This document shows positions 25,171 through 34,643 of a stretch of 64,000 bases of DNA, piece by piece. The notes beneath the pieces are model-generated. The model was not told where the DNA came from. It made no database searches and saw nothing but the letters and a program-made list of their open reading frames with translations. Source of the DNA: Zoogloea sp. LCSB751 (GTDB lineage: Bacteria > Pseudomonadota > Gammaproteobacteria > Burkholderiales > Rhodocyclaceae). Position numbers and translations under genes: made by a program. Within the stretch, counting starts at the first letter, position 1, and each line of letters opens with the position of its first letter. The DNA lies in NCBI RefSeq assembly GCF_002028455.1, contig NZ_MWUM01000017.1, positions 46,132 through 110,131 on the forward strand, read 5' to 3'.

Positions 25171-25213
25171 CGCCGCAGCCCGCGCAGCGCCCTACCCCGT
25201 GACGTGACCGACA

Positions 25214-25867
25214 ATGCTCCTGTCTTTCCTGCGCCGCCTTGTTCTTCTGCTCCTGATCGGCCTGGCCTCAGGCCCGGCGCTGGCGGAACTGGAAGAGACC
25301 TATGAGGGAATGCTGCTCCCCGACAACTTCGAGACCCCCATTCCGATCACCGTTCAGGTGAAGGAGCAAAGCGGACGGCTCACAGGCACCGTTACGACCG
25401 GCGCCACCCCTCCAATCACCGCCCCCATCTCCTCCGGCGAGAACCGTTACGGGCAGTGCAACATGAAGATCCTCCTGACCCCGACCTTCACATTGCGACT
25501 GTTCGGCAGCTGTCAGAGCACCATGTTCGAGGGCCGCTACACGATCTACACTACCCGCGAGGACGACAAGCCCAAGGGCTCCTTCCGACTGATGCGCAAG
25601 GAAATCAAGAAGCGCGAGGACGACAAGGAAACCCGCCGCAGCACGCTCGCACCGCCAGCCGGCAGCGTCACCGACTGCATCAAGACCAACACCCGCTGCC
25701 TGCTCGCCTGCCCCCAGGGCGACTACAACACCGAATTCCTGTGCTCCAACCGATGCCGGCACAAGTACCAGGCGTGCAAAGCAAAGTTCTCGGCCGCTCC
25801 GCTGTCGCGCAGCCCGGCCAACCCCCTGCCACCGGACGACGGCAGCGGCGCCACGCCGTCGCGCTGA
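25214..25867 (+). CDS. Secreted cysteine-rich hypothetical protein
   Basis: 217 residues. A strong signal peptide (FLRRLVLLLLIGLASGPALA, cleavage near 24) leads to a beta-rich domain and a charged KKREDDKETRR linker. The C-terminal 60 residues hold six Cys (DCIKTNTRCLLACPQGDYN, then LCSNRCRHKYQACKAKF) in a C-x6-C-x3-C repeat, likely a three-disulfide helical hairpin. No family recognised; periplasmic or secreted. Its own 5' region includes the GC-rich hairpin at 25146. Confidence 0.7.
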   Translation: MLLSFLRRLVLLLLIGLASGPALAELEETYEGMLLPDNFETPIPITVQVKEQSGRLTGTVTTGATPPITAPISSGENRYGQCNMKILLTPTFTLRLFGSCQSTMFEGRYTIYTTREDDKPKGSFRLMRKEIKKREDDKETRRSTLAPPAGSVTDCIKTNTRCLLACPQGDYNTEFLCSNRCRHKYQACKAKFSAAPLSRSPANPLPPDDGSGATPSR

Positions 25868-25960
25868 GCCCCGTGCGGGGATCAAACGCCCGGCGGGCTG
25901 CCGCGGGCCCGCCCTGAAGGTATAATGCTCGGTTTTCCCGCACCAGCCAGGGCCCCGATC

Positions 25961-27065
25961 ATGGAAGCAGAACGTCTCAACGCCATCTCCAACAAGCTCG
26001 CCGACCTGAAGGCGCGGGAGCTCGAACTTCGGAGGTATCTTTGACTACGATTCCAAGGCTGAAAAGCTGATCGAGGTCAGCAAGCAACTTGAAGATCCGG
26101 ACATCTGGAACGACGCCGCGCACGCCCAGGAACTCGGCAAGGAAAAGAAGACCCTCGAAGGCGTCGTGGTAACGCTGCAGGAAATCGAACAAGGCATTGC
26201 CGACGGCAAGGATCTGTTCGAGCTCGCCTCGATGGAAGAGGACGAGGACACCATGCAGGCCGTCGAGGCTGACGTGGCCAACGTCGAAGCCCGGGTCGGC
26301 GAACTCGAATTCCGCCGCATGTTCAACAATCCGATGGACGGCAACGCCTGCTTCATCGAAATCCAGGCCGGCGCCGGCGGCACCGAGGCCCAGGACTGGG
26401 CCGGCATGCTCGAACGCATGTACCTGCGCTACGCCGAGCGCAAGGGCTTCCAGGTAGAACTGCTGGAAGAGTCCGAAGGTGAAGTGGCCGGCATCAAGAG
26501 CTGCACGATCAAGGTCGGCGGCGAATACGCCTACGGCTTCCTGCGCACCGAGACCGGCATCCACCGCCTGGTCCGCAAGAGCCCGTTCGACTCCAACGCG
26601 CGGCGCCACACCAGCTTCACGTCGGTGTTCGTCTTCCCCGAGGTGGACGATTCCATCGAGATCGACATCAACCCGGCCGACGTGCGCACCGACACCTACC
26701 GGGCCTCCGGCGCCGGCGGCCAGCACATCAACAAAACAGACTCCGCGGTGCGTCTGACCCACATCCCGACGGGCATCGTCGTGCAGTGCCAGAACGACCG
26801 CTCCCAGCACCGCAACAAGGACGAAGCCTGGTCGATGCTGCGCGCGCGCCTCTACGAAGCCGAGCTGCGCAAGCGCCAGAGCGAGCAGCAGAAGCTCGAG
26901 GACGCCAAGAGCGACATCGGCTGGGGCCACCAGATCCGCTCCTACGTGCTCGACCAGAGCCGCATCAAGGATCTGCGCACCAACTACGAAGTCGGCAACA
27001 CCCAGGCCGTCCTCGACGGCGACCTGGACGGCTTCATCCAGGCCAGCCTGAAGCAAGGCGTGTAA
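25961..27065 (+). CDS. prfB: Peptide chain release factor 2 (programmed +1 frameshift)
   Basis: Translation starts at ATG 25961 and reads 27 codons to CTT (26039-26041), then meets TGA (26042-26044). A +1 shift continues at GAC (26043), giving 367 residues, the size of RF2 (365). The protein has the SPF tripeptide (VRKSPFDS) that reads UGA/UAA and GGQ (ASGAGGQHINKTDSAV) for peptidyl-tRNA hydrolysis. The split is the normal autoregulatory device, not a broken gene: low RF2 lets the ribosome shift, high RF2 ends the short peptide. Confidence 0.97.
26031..26045 (+). promoter_or_regulatory. prfB programmed frameshift site
   Basis: GGAGGTATCTTTGAC: an internal Shine-Dalgarno (GGAGG) lies 3 bases before the slippery CTT, then TGA-C, a weak stop context. 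This matches the conserved bacterial RF2 element (consensus AGGGGGTATCTTTGAC in E. coli). Confidence 0.95.
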
Positions 27066-27071
27066 CACGCT

Positions 27072-27094
27072 GCGGGGCCGCAGCCCGGCCCCGC
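27072..27094. terminator. Hairpin between prfB and the SMC cluster
   Basis: GCGGGGCCG and CGGCCCCGC (27072-27080, 27086-27094) form a 9-bp stem with a 5-base loop. No T-tract follows, so termination may be partial; the next gene begins 35 bases later. Confidence 0.45.
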
Positions 27095-27128
27095 ACACTC
27101 CCATCCCTATCCTGATCGAACCGCTACC

Positions 27129-28379
27129 ATGCTGCGAATCCTTGCCTGGCTGAGCGGCAGCATCGTGCTGCTGGCGGTGGCAGCCGTCGTCCTCGCCTTC
27201 CAGGCCGTGGAAGACACCCCGCTGGTGACCGCCGGCAGCGCACCGGCCCCGGCGGCGCTGATGCGCGCCAAGGCGATCCTGCGCAAGAACGACCCGCGCA
27301 AGCTGGCCCGCGACGAACGGCGCGAGATCGACATCGCGGGGCCGGACCTGGAAGCACTGGTGGCCCTCGCCGCCCGCCGCGGCCTGCAGGCCGACACTCG
27401 GGTGCGCCTGCACCAAGGCGGTGCCGACATCGGCTACTCCGCCCATCTGCCGCGCAACCCGCTCGGCCGCTACCTCAATGTGAGCGCCCAGCTCGGCGCC
27501 GGCCCCGATGGTCTCAAGTTCGAACAGGTGCGCGTAGGACGCGTACCCGTGCCACCGGCCCTGTTCCAGGCGGCACTCGGGCACTACCTGGAGCACACCC
27601 GTCTCGCGCCCGACCTCGCGCTGCTGACCCGCAGCATCGACCAGGTCGCCGTGACGCCGGCAGGCGTGCGCGTGGCCTACACCTGGCAGCCCGAACTGCT
27701 CGACTCGGCCCGTGCGCTGGCCATCGAGCCGGCCCGGCGCGACGGCCTGGCCTCCGCCCAGCGCCACCTGGTCGCACGCATCGACAGCCTCGGCACACAG
27801 ACCCGCGCACCGCTTGCCGCCGTGCTCGGCCCGCTGCTGCAGGAAGCCGGCGAGCGCACCAGCCCCACCGAACGCAGCACCGCCTACCGGGACATCCTGC
27901 TGGTCACCGCCGCCCAGCTTTCCGGCCACGACATTGCGTTGCTGATTCCCGAGGCCCGCCAGTGGCCACGCCCCCACCCGATCACCCTGACCCTGCGCGG
28001 ACGCGAGGACCTGGCCCAGCATTTCACGGTTTCGGCCGCCCTCGCCGCCTGGACCGGCGAACCCCTTGCCAACGCCATCGGGCTCGACAAGGAAGTCAGC
28101 GACTCCCGCGGCGGCAGCGGCTTCTCCTTCGTCGATCTGGCCGCTGACCGAGCCGGCACGCGCCTCGGCGAACTGGCCGTACGCGATCCCGAGCGCCTTG
28201 CTGCGGCGGTCTCCGCCGGCCTGCGCGACGCATCCCTGCTGCCCTCCATCGACGGGCTGCCCGAATCCATGCAGGCCGACGAGTTCCAGCGCCGCTTCGG
28301 CGGCGTCGGGGCACCGGCCTACAAGCGCATGGCCGACGAGGTCGAACGCCGCGTCGCCGCCCTCGCCCTGTTCCGCTGA
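27129..28379 (+). CDS. Membrane-anchored hypothetical protein preceding the SMC complex genes
   Basis: 416 residues. One N-terminal membrane segment (about 5-25, ILAWLSGSIVLLAVAAVVLAF) and a large periplasmic part with alternating helices. Features include RREIDIAGPDLEALVALAARRG and a C-terminal ADEFQRRFGGVGAPAYKRMADEVERRVAALALF. No catalytic motif I know. The kleisin-like gene begins 7 bases after its stop, so it is probably co-transcribed with the SMC complex. It might be unrelated to that function: conserved proteins of this form are common hypotheticals in betaproteobacteria. Confidence 0.7.
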   Translation: MLRILAWLSGSIVLLAVAAVVLAFQAVEDTPLVTAGSAPAPAALMRAKAILRKNDPRKLARDERREIDIAGPDLEALVALAARRGLQADTRVRLHQGGADIGYSAHLPRNPLGRYLNVSAQLGAGPDGLKFEQVRVGRVPVPPALFQAALGHYLEHTRLAPDLALLTRSIDQVAVTPAGVRVAYTWQPELLDSARALAIEPARRDGLASAQRHLVARIDSLGTQTRAPLAAVLGPLLQEAGERTSPTERSTAYRDILLVTAAQLSGHDIALLIPEARQWPRPHPITLTLRGREDLAQHFTVSAALAAWTGEPLANAIGLDKEVSDSRGGSGFSFVDLAADRAGTRLGELAVRDPERLAAAVSAGLRDASLLPSIDGLPESMQADEFQRRFGGVGAPAYKRMADEVERRVAALALFR

Positions 28380-28386
28380 TCCCCGC

Positions 28387-29742
28387 ATGAACGAAGTCCG
28401 CCTGGAAGAACTGCTGGCCCCCGGCGTCGTCGCCGACGACGTCCCCGAACTCGCCCCGCTGATCCAGGCCCGCCCGCTGCTGTCCGCCTTCAGCACCCTG
28501 TTCCACGGCAGCGAGGCCGAAGTGCTGATGCGCCTTTTGGTACTGCGCGAGATCGGCAAGGAGACCGATGCCCCGCGCTGGGAACCGGAACAGTTGCGCC
28601 AGCGCTTCTCCTTCCTCGACCACGTCAAGCTCGAAACCGTGCTGCGCCGCCTGCGCGGCAACGGCCTGCTGGAAATCGGCGACGACAGCCTGTATGCGCT
28701 GTCCGACCTCGGCCGCAACGCCGTGGCGGCAATCGGCATGATGGTCAGCTTCAGCGCCGAAGACGACCTGGAGCTGGGCTTCCTCACTGCCCAGCTGGCC
28801 GGCCTGCAGGCCGTCGGCAGCGTCACGCCGGAAGCCCTCGGCCACCTGCTCGGCAAGCTCAACGACCTGGCCTGGCATTTCGAGGAGGCCATCGCCTCGG
28901 GCTCCGAATTCCGCATCGCCGACGCCCGCCGCCGCCTGTCCGCCAACACCCGCTGGATCGAGAAGGGCACCGAAGTCCTGCACGAACTGCTGGCCGATCC
29001 CGAGGTGTCCTTCGACCTGGCCCGCATCGCCCAGCGGATCGGCCTCGCCCAGTCGCGTCTGGCCCGTGTGGATGCGGCCTTCCAGCGCGCGGTGAACAAG
29101 ATCGAAGCCCAGCGCGTGACCCTCGGCGGCTCCGGCATCTCGTCCAGCGACGTGGCCGCCTGGCTGCGCAGCCTGGATGCCCGCAAGCTGGCCGGCCTCG
29201 CTGTCGGTAGCCTCGCCCCGGCGCCCGAGCTCACGCTGCTGGCCGGCGGCCACGAACTCCTCGACCGCGCCGAACTGGCCCTGTCGGAAGAGGCTCGACA
29301 GATGGAAGCCGACATCGCGCTGCCAACGGCTGAGGAAGCGCCGAGCCGCAGCCAGCCGGAACAGGAAGACCTGCGCCTCCTGCAGCACTTCAGCCAGCGC
29401 CTGGCCCGCCTCGCCGAGCCCGATCAGGTGCCGGCCAGCCTGGCCAAGGTGGTCACCGGCGGCGGCTTCCCGGCCGCCTCCTACCGCCTGTCCCTGCTCG
29501 CCCTGCTGGCCGATGGCGGCGGTGAAGGCGGTGCCACACCGGCCGACGGCCCGATCGGCGAGTTCATGCGCCTGCCCCTCGAAGTGCGCTTCGAGGCCGC
29601 CACCGTGAAGGTCGGCGAAGACGAGATCGCCGCCATGTCCGCCGGCCTGGTCGGCGCCCACGGCAGCCTACCGGCCCCCGAAGCGGTGCCCGTCCTAGAC
29701 GCCGCCCCTGAATCCTCCGCATCCCTTTCCGACCCAGCCTGA
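28387..29742 (+). CDS. Kleisin-like subunit of an SMC complex (MksF/JetA-type)
   Basis: 451 residues. Residues about 40-120 form a winged helix (VLREIGKET...LDHVKLETVLRRLRGNGLLEIGDDSLYALSDLG). Long helices follow (RRRLSANTRWIEKGTEVLHEL...), then an acidic linker and a C-terminal domain. The position first in a three-gene set, before a short winged-helix protein and an SMC ATPase, is the order of mksF-E-B and jetA-B-C. I assign the role from context and fold pattern, not from a specific motif. Its stop overlaps the next ATG by one base (TGATG). Confidence 0.65.
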   Translation: MNEVRLEELLAPGVVADDVPELAPLIQARPLLSAFSTLFHGSEAEVLMRLLVLREIGKETDAPRWEPEQLRQRFSFLDHVKLETVLRRLRGNGLLEIGDDSLYALSDLGRNAVAAIGMMVSFSAEDDLELGFLTAQLAGLQAVGSVTPEALGHLLGKLNDLAWHFEEAIASGSEFRIADARRRLSANTRWIEKGTEVLHELLADPEVSFDLARIAQRIGLAQSRLARVDAAFQRAVNKIEAQRVTLGGSGISSSDVAAWLRSLDARKLAGLAVGSLAPAPELTLLAGGHELLDRAELALSEEARQMEADIALPTAEEAPSRSQPEQEDLRLLQHFSQRLARLAEPDQVPASLAKVVTGGGFPAASYRLSLLALLADGGGEGGATPADGPIGEFMRLPLEVRFEAATVKVGEDEIAAMSAGLVGAHGSLPAPEAVPVLDAAPESSASLSDPA

Positions 29743-30452
29743 TGGAACAACAGATCCGGACCCTCACCGCCCGCCTGCTGGCCAGCCGCAGCCTGCCGCG
29801 CACCGACCCGCTGGTGCGCCGCGCGCTGGTGGACGAGACCTTCCGCGTGGAACTCGACGCCCGCCTCGCCGCCGTCGGCCTGCAGCTCATCGACAACCCC
29901 TACGCCGAGCACGTCGCCACCGCCCTCACCGAGGACATGCACGAGCCGGTGTTCGGTGCCACCCGCGAATACGCCGCCAGCAACATCGGCCTGACCCGCG
30001 ACCAGCTGGCGCTGCTGGTGGTCATCTGGGCACTGATCATCCTGCCCAAGCGCGAGCGCCAGGTGAATCGCCAGAAGCTCGGTGACGACGGCCAGGGCGA
30101 CATGTTCAGCAAGAACGCGCCGGTGGAGCGCGGCGACGCCGTCTCCAGCCCGATCGTCGAAGCCTCCCTGCTGGCCGACTTCGCCAACACCCTGGGCCAC
30201 AAGACCTATGTACAGGGCAAGCTGCTGTCCCGCCTGGCCCAGCTCGGCTTCATCGAGCGCAAGGCCGGCCTGATCCACGAAGGCCCGCTGCTCGACGTAC
30301 TGCTCGACTACCGCACGCTCGCCGACCGCATCGTGCACGGCACCCTCGGCGAAGTGCTCGCCCAGGCCGGTCATACGCTCCCCAGCCTCGATGCCTTTGC
30401 CGACGATGACGTCGCCCACGTCGACGAAACCGACGCGGAGGACGACTACTAA
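29742..30452 (+). CDS. MukE/MksE/JetB-like winged-helix subunit
   Basis: 236 residues, two winged-helix-like segments (about 75-110, TRDQLALLVVIWALIILPKRER; about 145-195, SLLADFANTLGHKTYVQGKLLSRLAQLGFIERKAG). The acidic C-terminus is ADDDVAHVDETDAEDDY. The size (MukE 225-234) and place between a kleisin-like and an SMC gene support a KITE subunit that bridges the kleisin to DNA. Overlaps the neighbours by one base on each side (TGATG, TAATG), so stoichiometric expression is likely. Confidence 0.65.
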   Translation: MEQQIRTLTARLLASRSLPRTDPLVRRALVDETFRVELDARLAAVGLQLIDNPYAEHVATALTEDMHEPVFGATREYAASNIGLTRDQLALLVVIWALIILPKRERQVNRQKLGDDGQGDMFSKNAPVERGDAVSSPIVEASLLADFANTLGHKTYVQGKLLSRLAQLGFIERKAGLIHEGPLLDVLLDYRTLADRIVHGTLGEVLAQAGHTLPSLDAFADDDVAHVDETDAEDDY

Positions 30453-33253
30453 TGTTCCACATCAAGCAACTCGAACTGGTCCACTGGGACTACTGGCGCC
30501 GCTTCAGCCTGCCCCTGGACGCGCAGATCATCACCATCGTCGGCCCCAACGGCTCCGGCAAGACCACCCTGCTCGACGCGCTGCGCACCCTATTCGGCCT
30601 GCGCTGCTCCGGCAAGCGCGATTTCCGCCGCTACGTGCGCCGCGCCAACCGCAGCTTCGCGTGGATCCGCGCGGTGGTCGCCAACAAACCCGGCAGCACC
30701 GGCAAGCGCCCCTTCTTCCCCTGCCTGAAGGACGAAGTGACGCTGGCCTGCCGCATCCGCCGCGCCGGCGGCGACTGGACCCGCGACTACGCCATCGCCG
30801 ACGGCGACGTCCCCATCGAAACGCTGGAAGCCAACGAAAACAAGGTCGTCGAATGGGTCGGTTACCGGGACTACCAGAGCCGCCTGGCCTGGGGCGGCCT
30901 GACCCCGGCCATCGCCAAGGTGCTGGCGCTGGAGCAGGGCGACACCGACAAGCTCTGCGAATACTCGCCCAAGGCGCTGCTTGAACTGGTCTTCGACGTG
31001 TTCGGTGACAAGGAAGTGCTCGACAACTACGCTGCCGCCCGCGAAGAGCAGAGCAATGCCGAGAAGGAGCTCGAAGCCCTCGGCCTCGATCTCGACCGCC
31101 TGCGCGCCCAGGCCGAAGCCAAGCGCCTGGAAGCCGACCGCTTCCTCGAATGGAAACAGCTCAACGACGAAGCGACCGCGCTGGCCGGCGAGATCGTGCC
31201 GCGCCTGGAAGCGGCCGAACTGATGCGCGACATCGAGCAGGCCCGCGCCGACATCGCCCGTGGCCGCATCGATTACCAGAGGGGTGACGAGGAACTGGCC
31301 AGCCACAAGGCCCGCACCGCCGAGGTGGAAGCCGAAAAGGCGGCAGCCGAAGCCGAACGCAAGGCCGCCCGTAGCCGCGAACTGGAAGCCGAAAAGGCCC
31401 ACCTGTCCTCCCACGACGACGTCCGCGACTTCGAAAAGCTGCTCGCCGAGCGCGCCGCGCTGCGCGCCCGCCTGGCCCGCGAAGCCGGCGACGGCGCGGT
31501 GGATCTGGAGGCCGCCTACGCCAAGGCCGACGCCCGGCTGCTCGCACTGCAGCGCCAGGAGCGGGCCGCCATCGCCGCCTTCGAAGAGAAGACCAACCAG
31601 CTGCGCGCCACCCGCGAGCACCGCGGCCCGCCGCCCGACGGCGAGGTCAGCCGCTTTCGCAAGCGCCTCTCCGACGCCGGCATCGCCCACCGGGCCCTGT
31701 CGGAAATCATCGAGGTCACCGACCCCGACTGGCAGGGCGCCGTCGAAGCCGTGCTGCGCCCCTACCGCAACGTGATCCTGCTCGAACGGGAACAGGACCG
31801 CCACGCCGCCTGGGCGCTGGGCGAACAGGATCGCTTCCGCCACTTCATCGTGCCGGAACTGGAAGCCGCACCGCCGGCCGCCGACGGTTCCCTGGCCGAA
31901 GTCATCCGTTTCGCCGACGCCGTGCCGCGCTGGCTGGCCGACCTGCTCAACCGCATCCAGCGTGTCGAAGACGCCGACGCCGCGCGCCACCTGCCCAAGG
32001 AAACCGAGTGGATCACCCGCGACGGCTACCACCGGGAACGGCGCGGCGCCCGCCACCTGGGCAAGCCGACCGAATTCCATTTCGGTGAGCTGGCCCGCAG
32101 CGCCCGCCTCAAGCAGCTCGACGCCGACATGCACAGCATCGACGCTCGCCTGCGCGAGCTGCGCCCCGAGCTGGATGCCGCGAAGGAAGAAGCCGACGCC
32201 CTGCGCGCCCGCCTGCACGGCATCGAGGCCGCCCAACTGCTGGCCGCCCGAGCCGAAGCCTTCGAACAGGCCGAGGCTGCACTGCCCGACGCCAGGGCCC
32301 GCCTCACCGCCGCCATCGCCGCCCGTGCCGACTCGAAGGGTGACGTGGACAAGATCGACCAACGCCTGCGCGGCATCGACATCGAACTCGACCGCCGCAA
32401 GCGCGAAATCTCCGCCCTCGCCCGCAAGGTCCAGGATCTCGCCGAGGAAGCCGCCCCGCGCCGTCGCGAACAGGCCCGTCGCATCCAGCGCCTGCGGCAG
32501 CTGAGCCGCGGCATGCCGGCCGACTGGCGCGAAGCTCAGCAGACCACCCTGCTGGTGGACAAGTACGGCGACGCCCGCGGCGCCCGCGCCGACCTGGAGC
32601 GCCTGCGCCAGCGCCTCGGCGATGGCGACTGGATCACCGACGACACCGTGCTGACCCTGGCCAGCCGCCTGAAAGCCGACCTGCAGCAGCGCGAACGGGA
32701 CTACGCCGAGCGGGAAGCCTATTTCGCGACGACCCGCCGCCTCACCTCCGACGCCCGCGCCGCCTACATCGCCAAGCTGCGCATCACCATCCGCCAGTAC
32801 GGCAAGAACCTGCGTGCCCTCGGTGACCTGGCCAACGTGGACGTGGACTGCCCGGTGCCGCTGCTCGAGAACGACGACCGGGCGCTGGCCTCGGCCGGCC
32901 TCGAGGTGCGTTTCGACTTCGACCGCAAGGGCGCCGTCGGTCTCAACGACGGCGAAGCCTCCGGCGGCCAGCAGGTCATGAAGTCGTTGATCCTGCTGAT
33001 CGCGCTGCTGATGGACGAAGCCCGCCCCGGCGGTTTCGTGTTCATCGACGAGCCTTTCGCGCATCTGGACATCGCCAACATCGACCGCGTCGGCACCTTC
33101 CTGCGCGCCACCCGCGCCCAGTACCTGATCACCACGCCGGTCACCCACAATGCCAACGTCTTCGCGCCGGCCCAGCTCACGCTGGTCACCCGCAAGAAGA
33201 AGCCCGGCGACGACTGGGCCCCACCGATCGGTTTGATCCAGCGCAACGTCTGA
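30452..33253 (+). CDS. SMC-like ATPase (MksB/JetC-type)
   Basis: 933 residues. Walker A GPNGSGKTT at 31-39, ABC signature ASGGQQ at about 836-841, Walker B GGFVFIDEPFAHLDIAN at about 860-876. Between them are two long coiled coils (about 190-345 and 530-700) around a hinge-like globular part (about 405-520, EIIEVTDPDWQGAVEAVLRPYRNVILLERE). Shorter than MukB or JetC, close to MksB. Would extrude or clamp DNA with its two partners. No JetD/MksG nuclease follows: the next gene is a diguanylate cyclase. Confidence 0.88.
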   Translation: MFHIKQLELVHWDYWRRFSLPLDAQIITIVGPNGSGKTTLLDALRTLFGLRCSGKRDFRRYVRRANRSFAWIRAVVANKPGSTGKRPFFPCLKDEVTLACRIRRAGGDWTRDYAIADGDVPIETLEANENKVVEWVGYRDYQSRLAWGGLTPAIAKVLALEQGDTDKLCEYSPKALLELVFDVFGDKEVLDNYAAAREEQSNAEKELEALGLDLDRLRAQAEAKRLEADRFLEWKQLNDEATALAGEIVPRLEAAELMRDIEQARADIARGRIDYQRGDEELASHKARTAEVEAEKAAAEAERKAARSRELEAEKAHLSSHDDVRDFEKLLAERAALRARLAREAGDGAVDLEAAYAKADARLLALQRQERAAIAAFEEKTNQLRATREHRGPPPDGEVSRFRKRLSDAGIAHRALSEIIEVTDPDWQGAVEAVLRPYRNVILLEREQDRHAAWALGEQDRFRHFIVPELEAAPPAADGSLAEVIRFADAVPRWLADLLNRIQRVEDADAARHLPKETEWITRDGYHRERRGARHLGKPTEFHFGELARSARLKQLDADMHSIDARLRELRPELDAAKEEADALRARLHGIEAAQLLAARAEAFEQAEAALPDARARLTAAIAARADSKGDVDKIDQRLRGIDIELDRRKREISALARKVQDLAEEAAPRRREQARRIQRLRQLSRGMPADWREAQQTTLLVDKYGDARGARADLERLRQRLGDGDWITDDTVLTLASRLKADLQQRERDYAEREAYFATTRRLTSDARAAYIAKLRITIRQYGKNLRALGDLANVDVDCPVPLLENDDRALASAGLEVRFDFDRKGAVGLNDGEASGGQQVMKSLILLIALLMDEARPGGFVFIDEPFAHLDIANIDRVGTFLRATRAQYLITTPVTHNANVFAPAQLTLVTRKKKPGDDWAPPIGLIQRNV

Positions 33254-33254
33254 G

Positions 33255-33282
33255 CTGGGCGGCGGAACTATCCGCCGCCCAG
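33255..33282. terminator. Hairpin after the SMC cluster
   Basis: CTGGGCGGCGGA (33255-33266), loop ACTA and TCCGCCGCCCAG (33271-33282) give a perfect 12-bp stem directly after the SMC stop. No T-run follows. It marks the end of the cluster. Confidence 0.6.
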
Positions 33283-33429
33283 TCATGACAAAACCATGCT
33301 ACAAAGAAAAAATGGACGCAGATGCGGCGGCCTCGCCCACTGCGCGCCAACGCGCCCTACCTGTTTTGGGCTTCAGAATCCACCGCGACGGACGTTAATC
33401 GGCCCTCAAGACCCAGACGCGATCCATCC

Positions 33430-34527
33430 ATGCGCCAGCCGGCGGCCCTGCCCGATCCCTCCCGCACCCTCGCACTGCTCGCCGGTGCGGAAACCCTCTC
33501 GCGCATTCGAGACCTGCGCGAGATCTACCGCCACACCACCGAGACGGCGATGCGCTTCCTCGAGGGCAGCTACGGCCTGCTCTTCGCCGTCCGCTTCACG
33601 CCGCCGGAACTCACCGTCGGGCTGCTCGGCTACTGCGTGGCCGACAGCAGCGTCACCTACTGGGACGACGTCTGCGACGGCCATTCATGGCTACCGGTAG
33701 ACCCGCTGCTGTCCGGTTGTCTGCACGCCGACTACGGGCACGCCGCCGTGCGCGAAGGCGACACCTGGCGCCTGGCCTTCGCCGTCGGTGCCCTCGGCCA
33801 GGCCCGCTGGGTGCTCGAGATCCACAGCCCCGTTGAGCCGGGCGAAGCCGACTGCGCCGCCCTCGGCCTGTTTCTGCGCTGCTTCGACAACCAGCATCAC
33901 GGGTGGGAATACGCCAACCTCGACACCCTCACCCGGCTTCTCAACCGACGCACCTTCGACGACGATTTCGAGCGCCTCATCGCTGCCGCCGAACAGGCCG
34001 AGCAGGCCCGCCTGAATGCCGGCGAACGCCGCGAGCACAGTCTCGCCGTCAGCCAGCCATGCTGGCTCGGCGTGGTGGACATCGATCATTTCAAGAGCAT
34101 CAACGACAACTACGGCCACCTGTTCGGCGACGAGGTGCTGCTGCGCATCGCCGATCTGATGAGGCAGAGCTTCCGCAACCACGACAAGCTGTTCCGCTTC
34201 GGCGGCGAGGAGTTCGTGGTCATGCTGCGCAACGTCGCCGAAGACAACGTACAGGGCATCTTCGACCGTTTCCGCGAAGCCGTCGCCCAGCACGAATTCC
34301 CGCGGGTCGGGCGCGTCGCCTGCTCGGTGGGCTTCGCACGCATCGATCCGCGCCTGTCGCCGGCCGAACTGCTCGGCCGCGCCGACGAAGCCCTGTACTA
34401 CTCCAAGGAACACGGCCGCAACCAGGTCAATGGTTTCGACGAACTCGTGATGAGCGGCAAGCTGCGCATCACCACCCCGGCCGGCCAGGCCCAGATCCAG
34501 TCCGACATCGACGAAATCTTCCTGTAG
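33430..34527 (+). CDS. Diguanylate cyclase with GAF-like N-terminal domain
   Basis: 365 residues from the ATG at 33430; a longer frame begins at 33322 but lacks support. Residues about 15-170 look like a divergent GAF-type sensor. The GGDEF domain follows, with DIDHFKSINDNYGHLFGDEVL and intact FGGEEF; the I-site RNHD lies five residues upstream, so product inhibition is expected. It makes c-di-GMP from GTP in the cytoplasm. It stands alone between the SMC cluster and lysS. Confidence 0.88.
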   Translation: MRQPAALPDPSRTLALLAGAETLSRIRDLREIYRHTTETAMRFLEGSYGLLFAVRFTPPELTVGLLGYCVADSSVTYWDDVCDGHSWLPVDPLLSGCLHADYGHAAVREGDTWRLAFAVGALGQARWVLEIHSPVEPGEADCAALGLFLRCFDNQHHGWEYANLDTLTRLLNRRTFDDDFERLIAAAEQAEQARLNAGERREHSLAVSQPCWLGVVDIDHFKSINDNYGHLFGDEVLLRIADLMRQSFRNHDKLFRFGGEEFVVMLRNVAEDNVQGIFDRFREAVAQHEFPRVGRVACSVGFARIDPRLSPAELLGRADEALYYSKEHGRNQVNGFDELVMSGKLRITTPAGQAQIQSDIDEIFL

Positions 34528-34643
34528 TCGCCCGCCCATCTCGCGCCCGGCCGCGACGGGCGGGCCGGAATATGTCAAAATTCAGGGCTTTGCGGCATTT
34601 CGTGCATCCCGCCGCGCCCATTTCGTTGATTGAAGAGCCCATC

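Noticed and set aside
25961..26044. prfB seen as a frameshifted pseudogene
   Set aside because: The break is exactly the conserved programmed +1 site, and the rest of the gene is intact.
25977..29315. Minus-strand open frame of 1112 codons
   Set aside because: Antisense to prfB and the first SMC-cluster genes; Ser/Arg-rich then Gly/Ala-rich shadow with no domain.
30590..33286. Minus-strand open frame of 898 codons
   Set aside because: Mirror of the SMC ATPase gene; Gly/Val/Ala shadow of its coiled coil.
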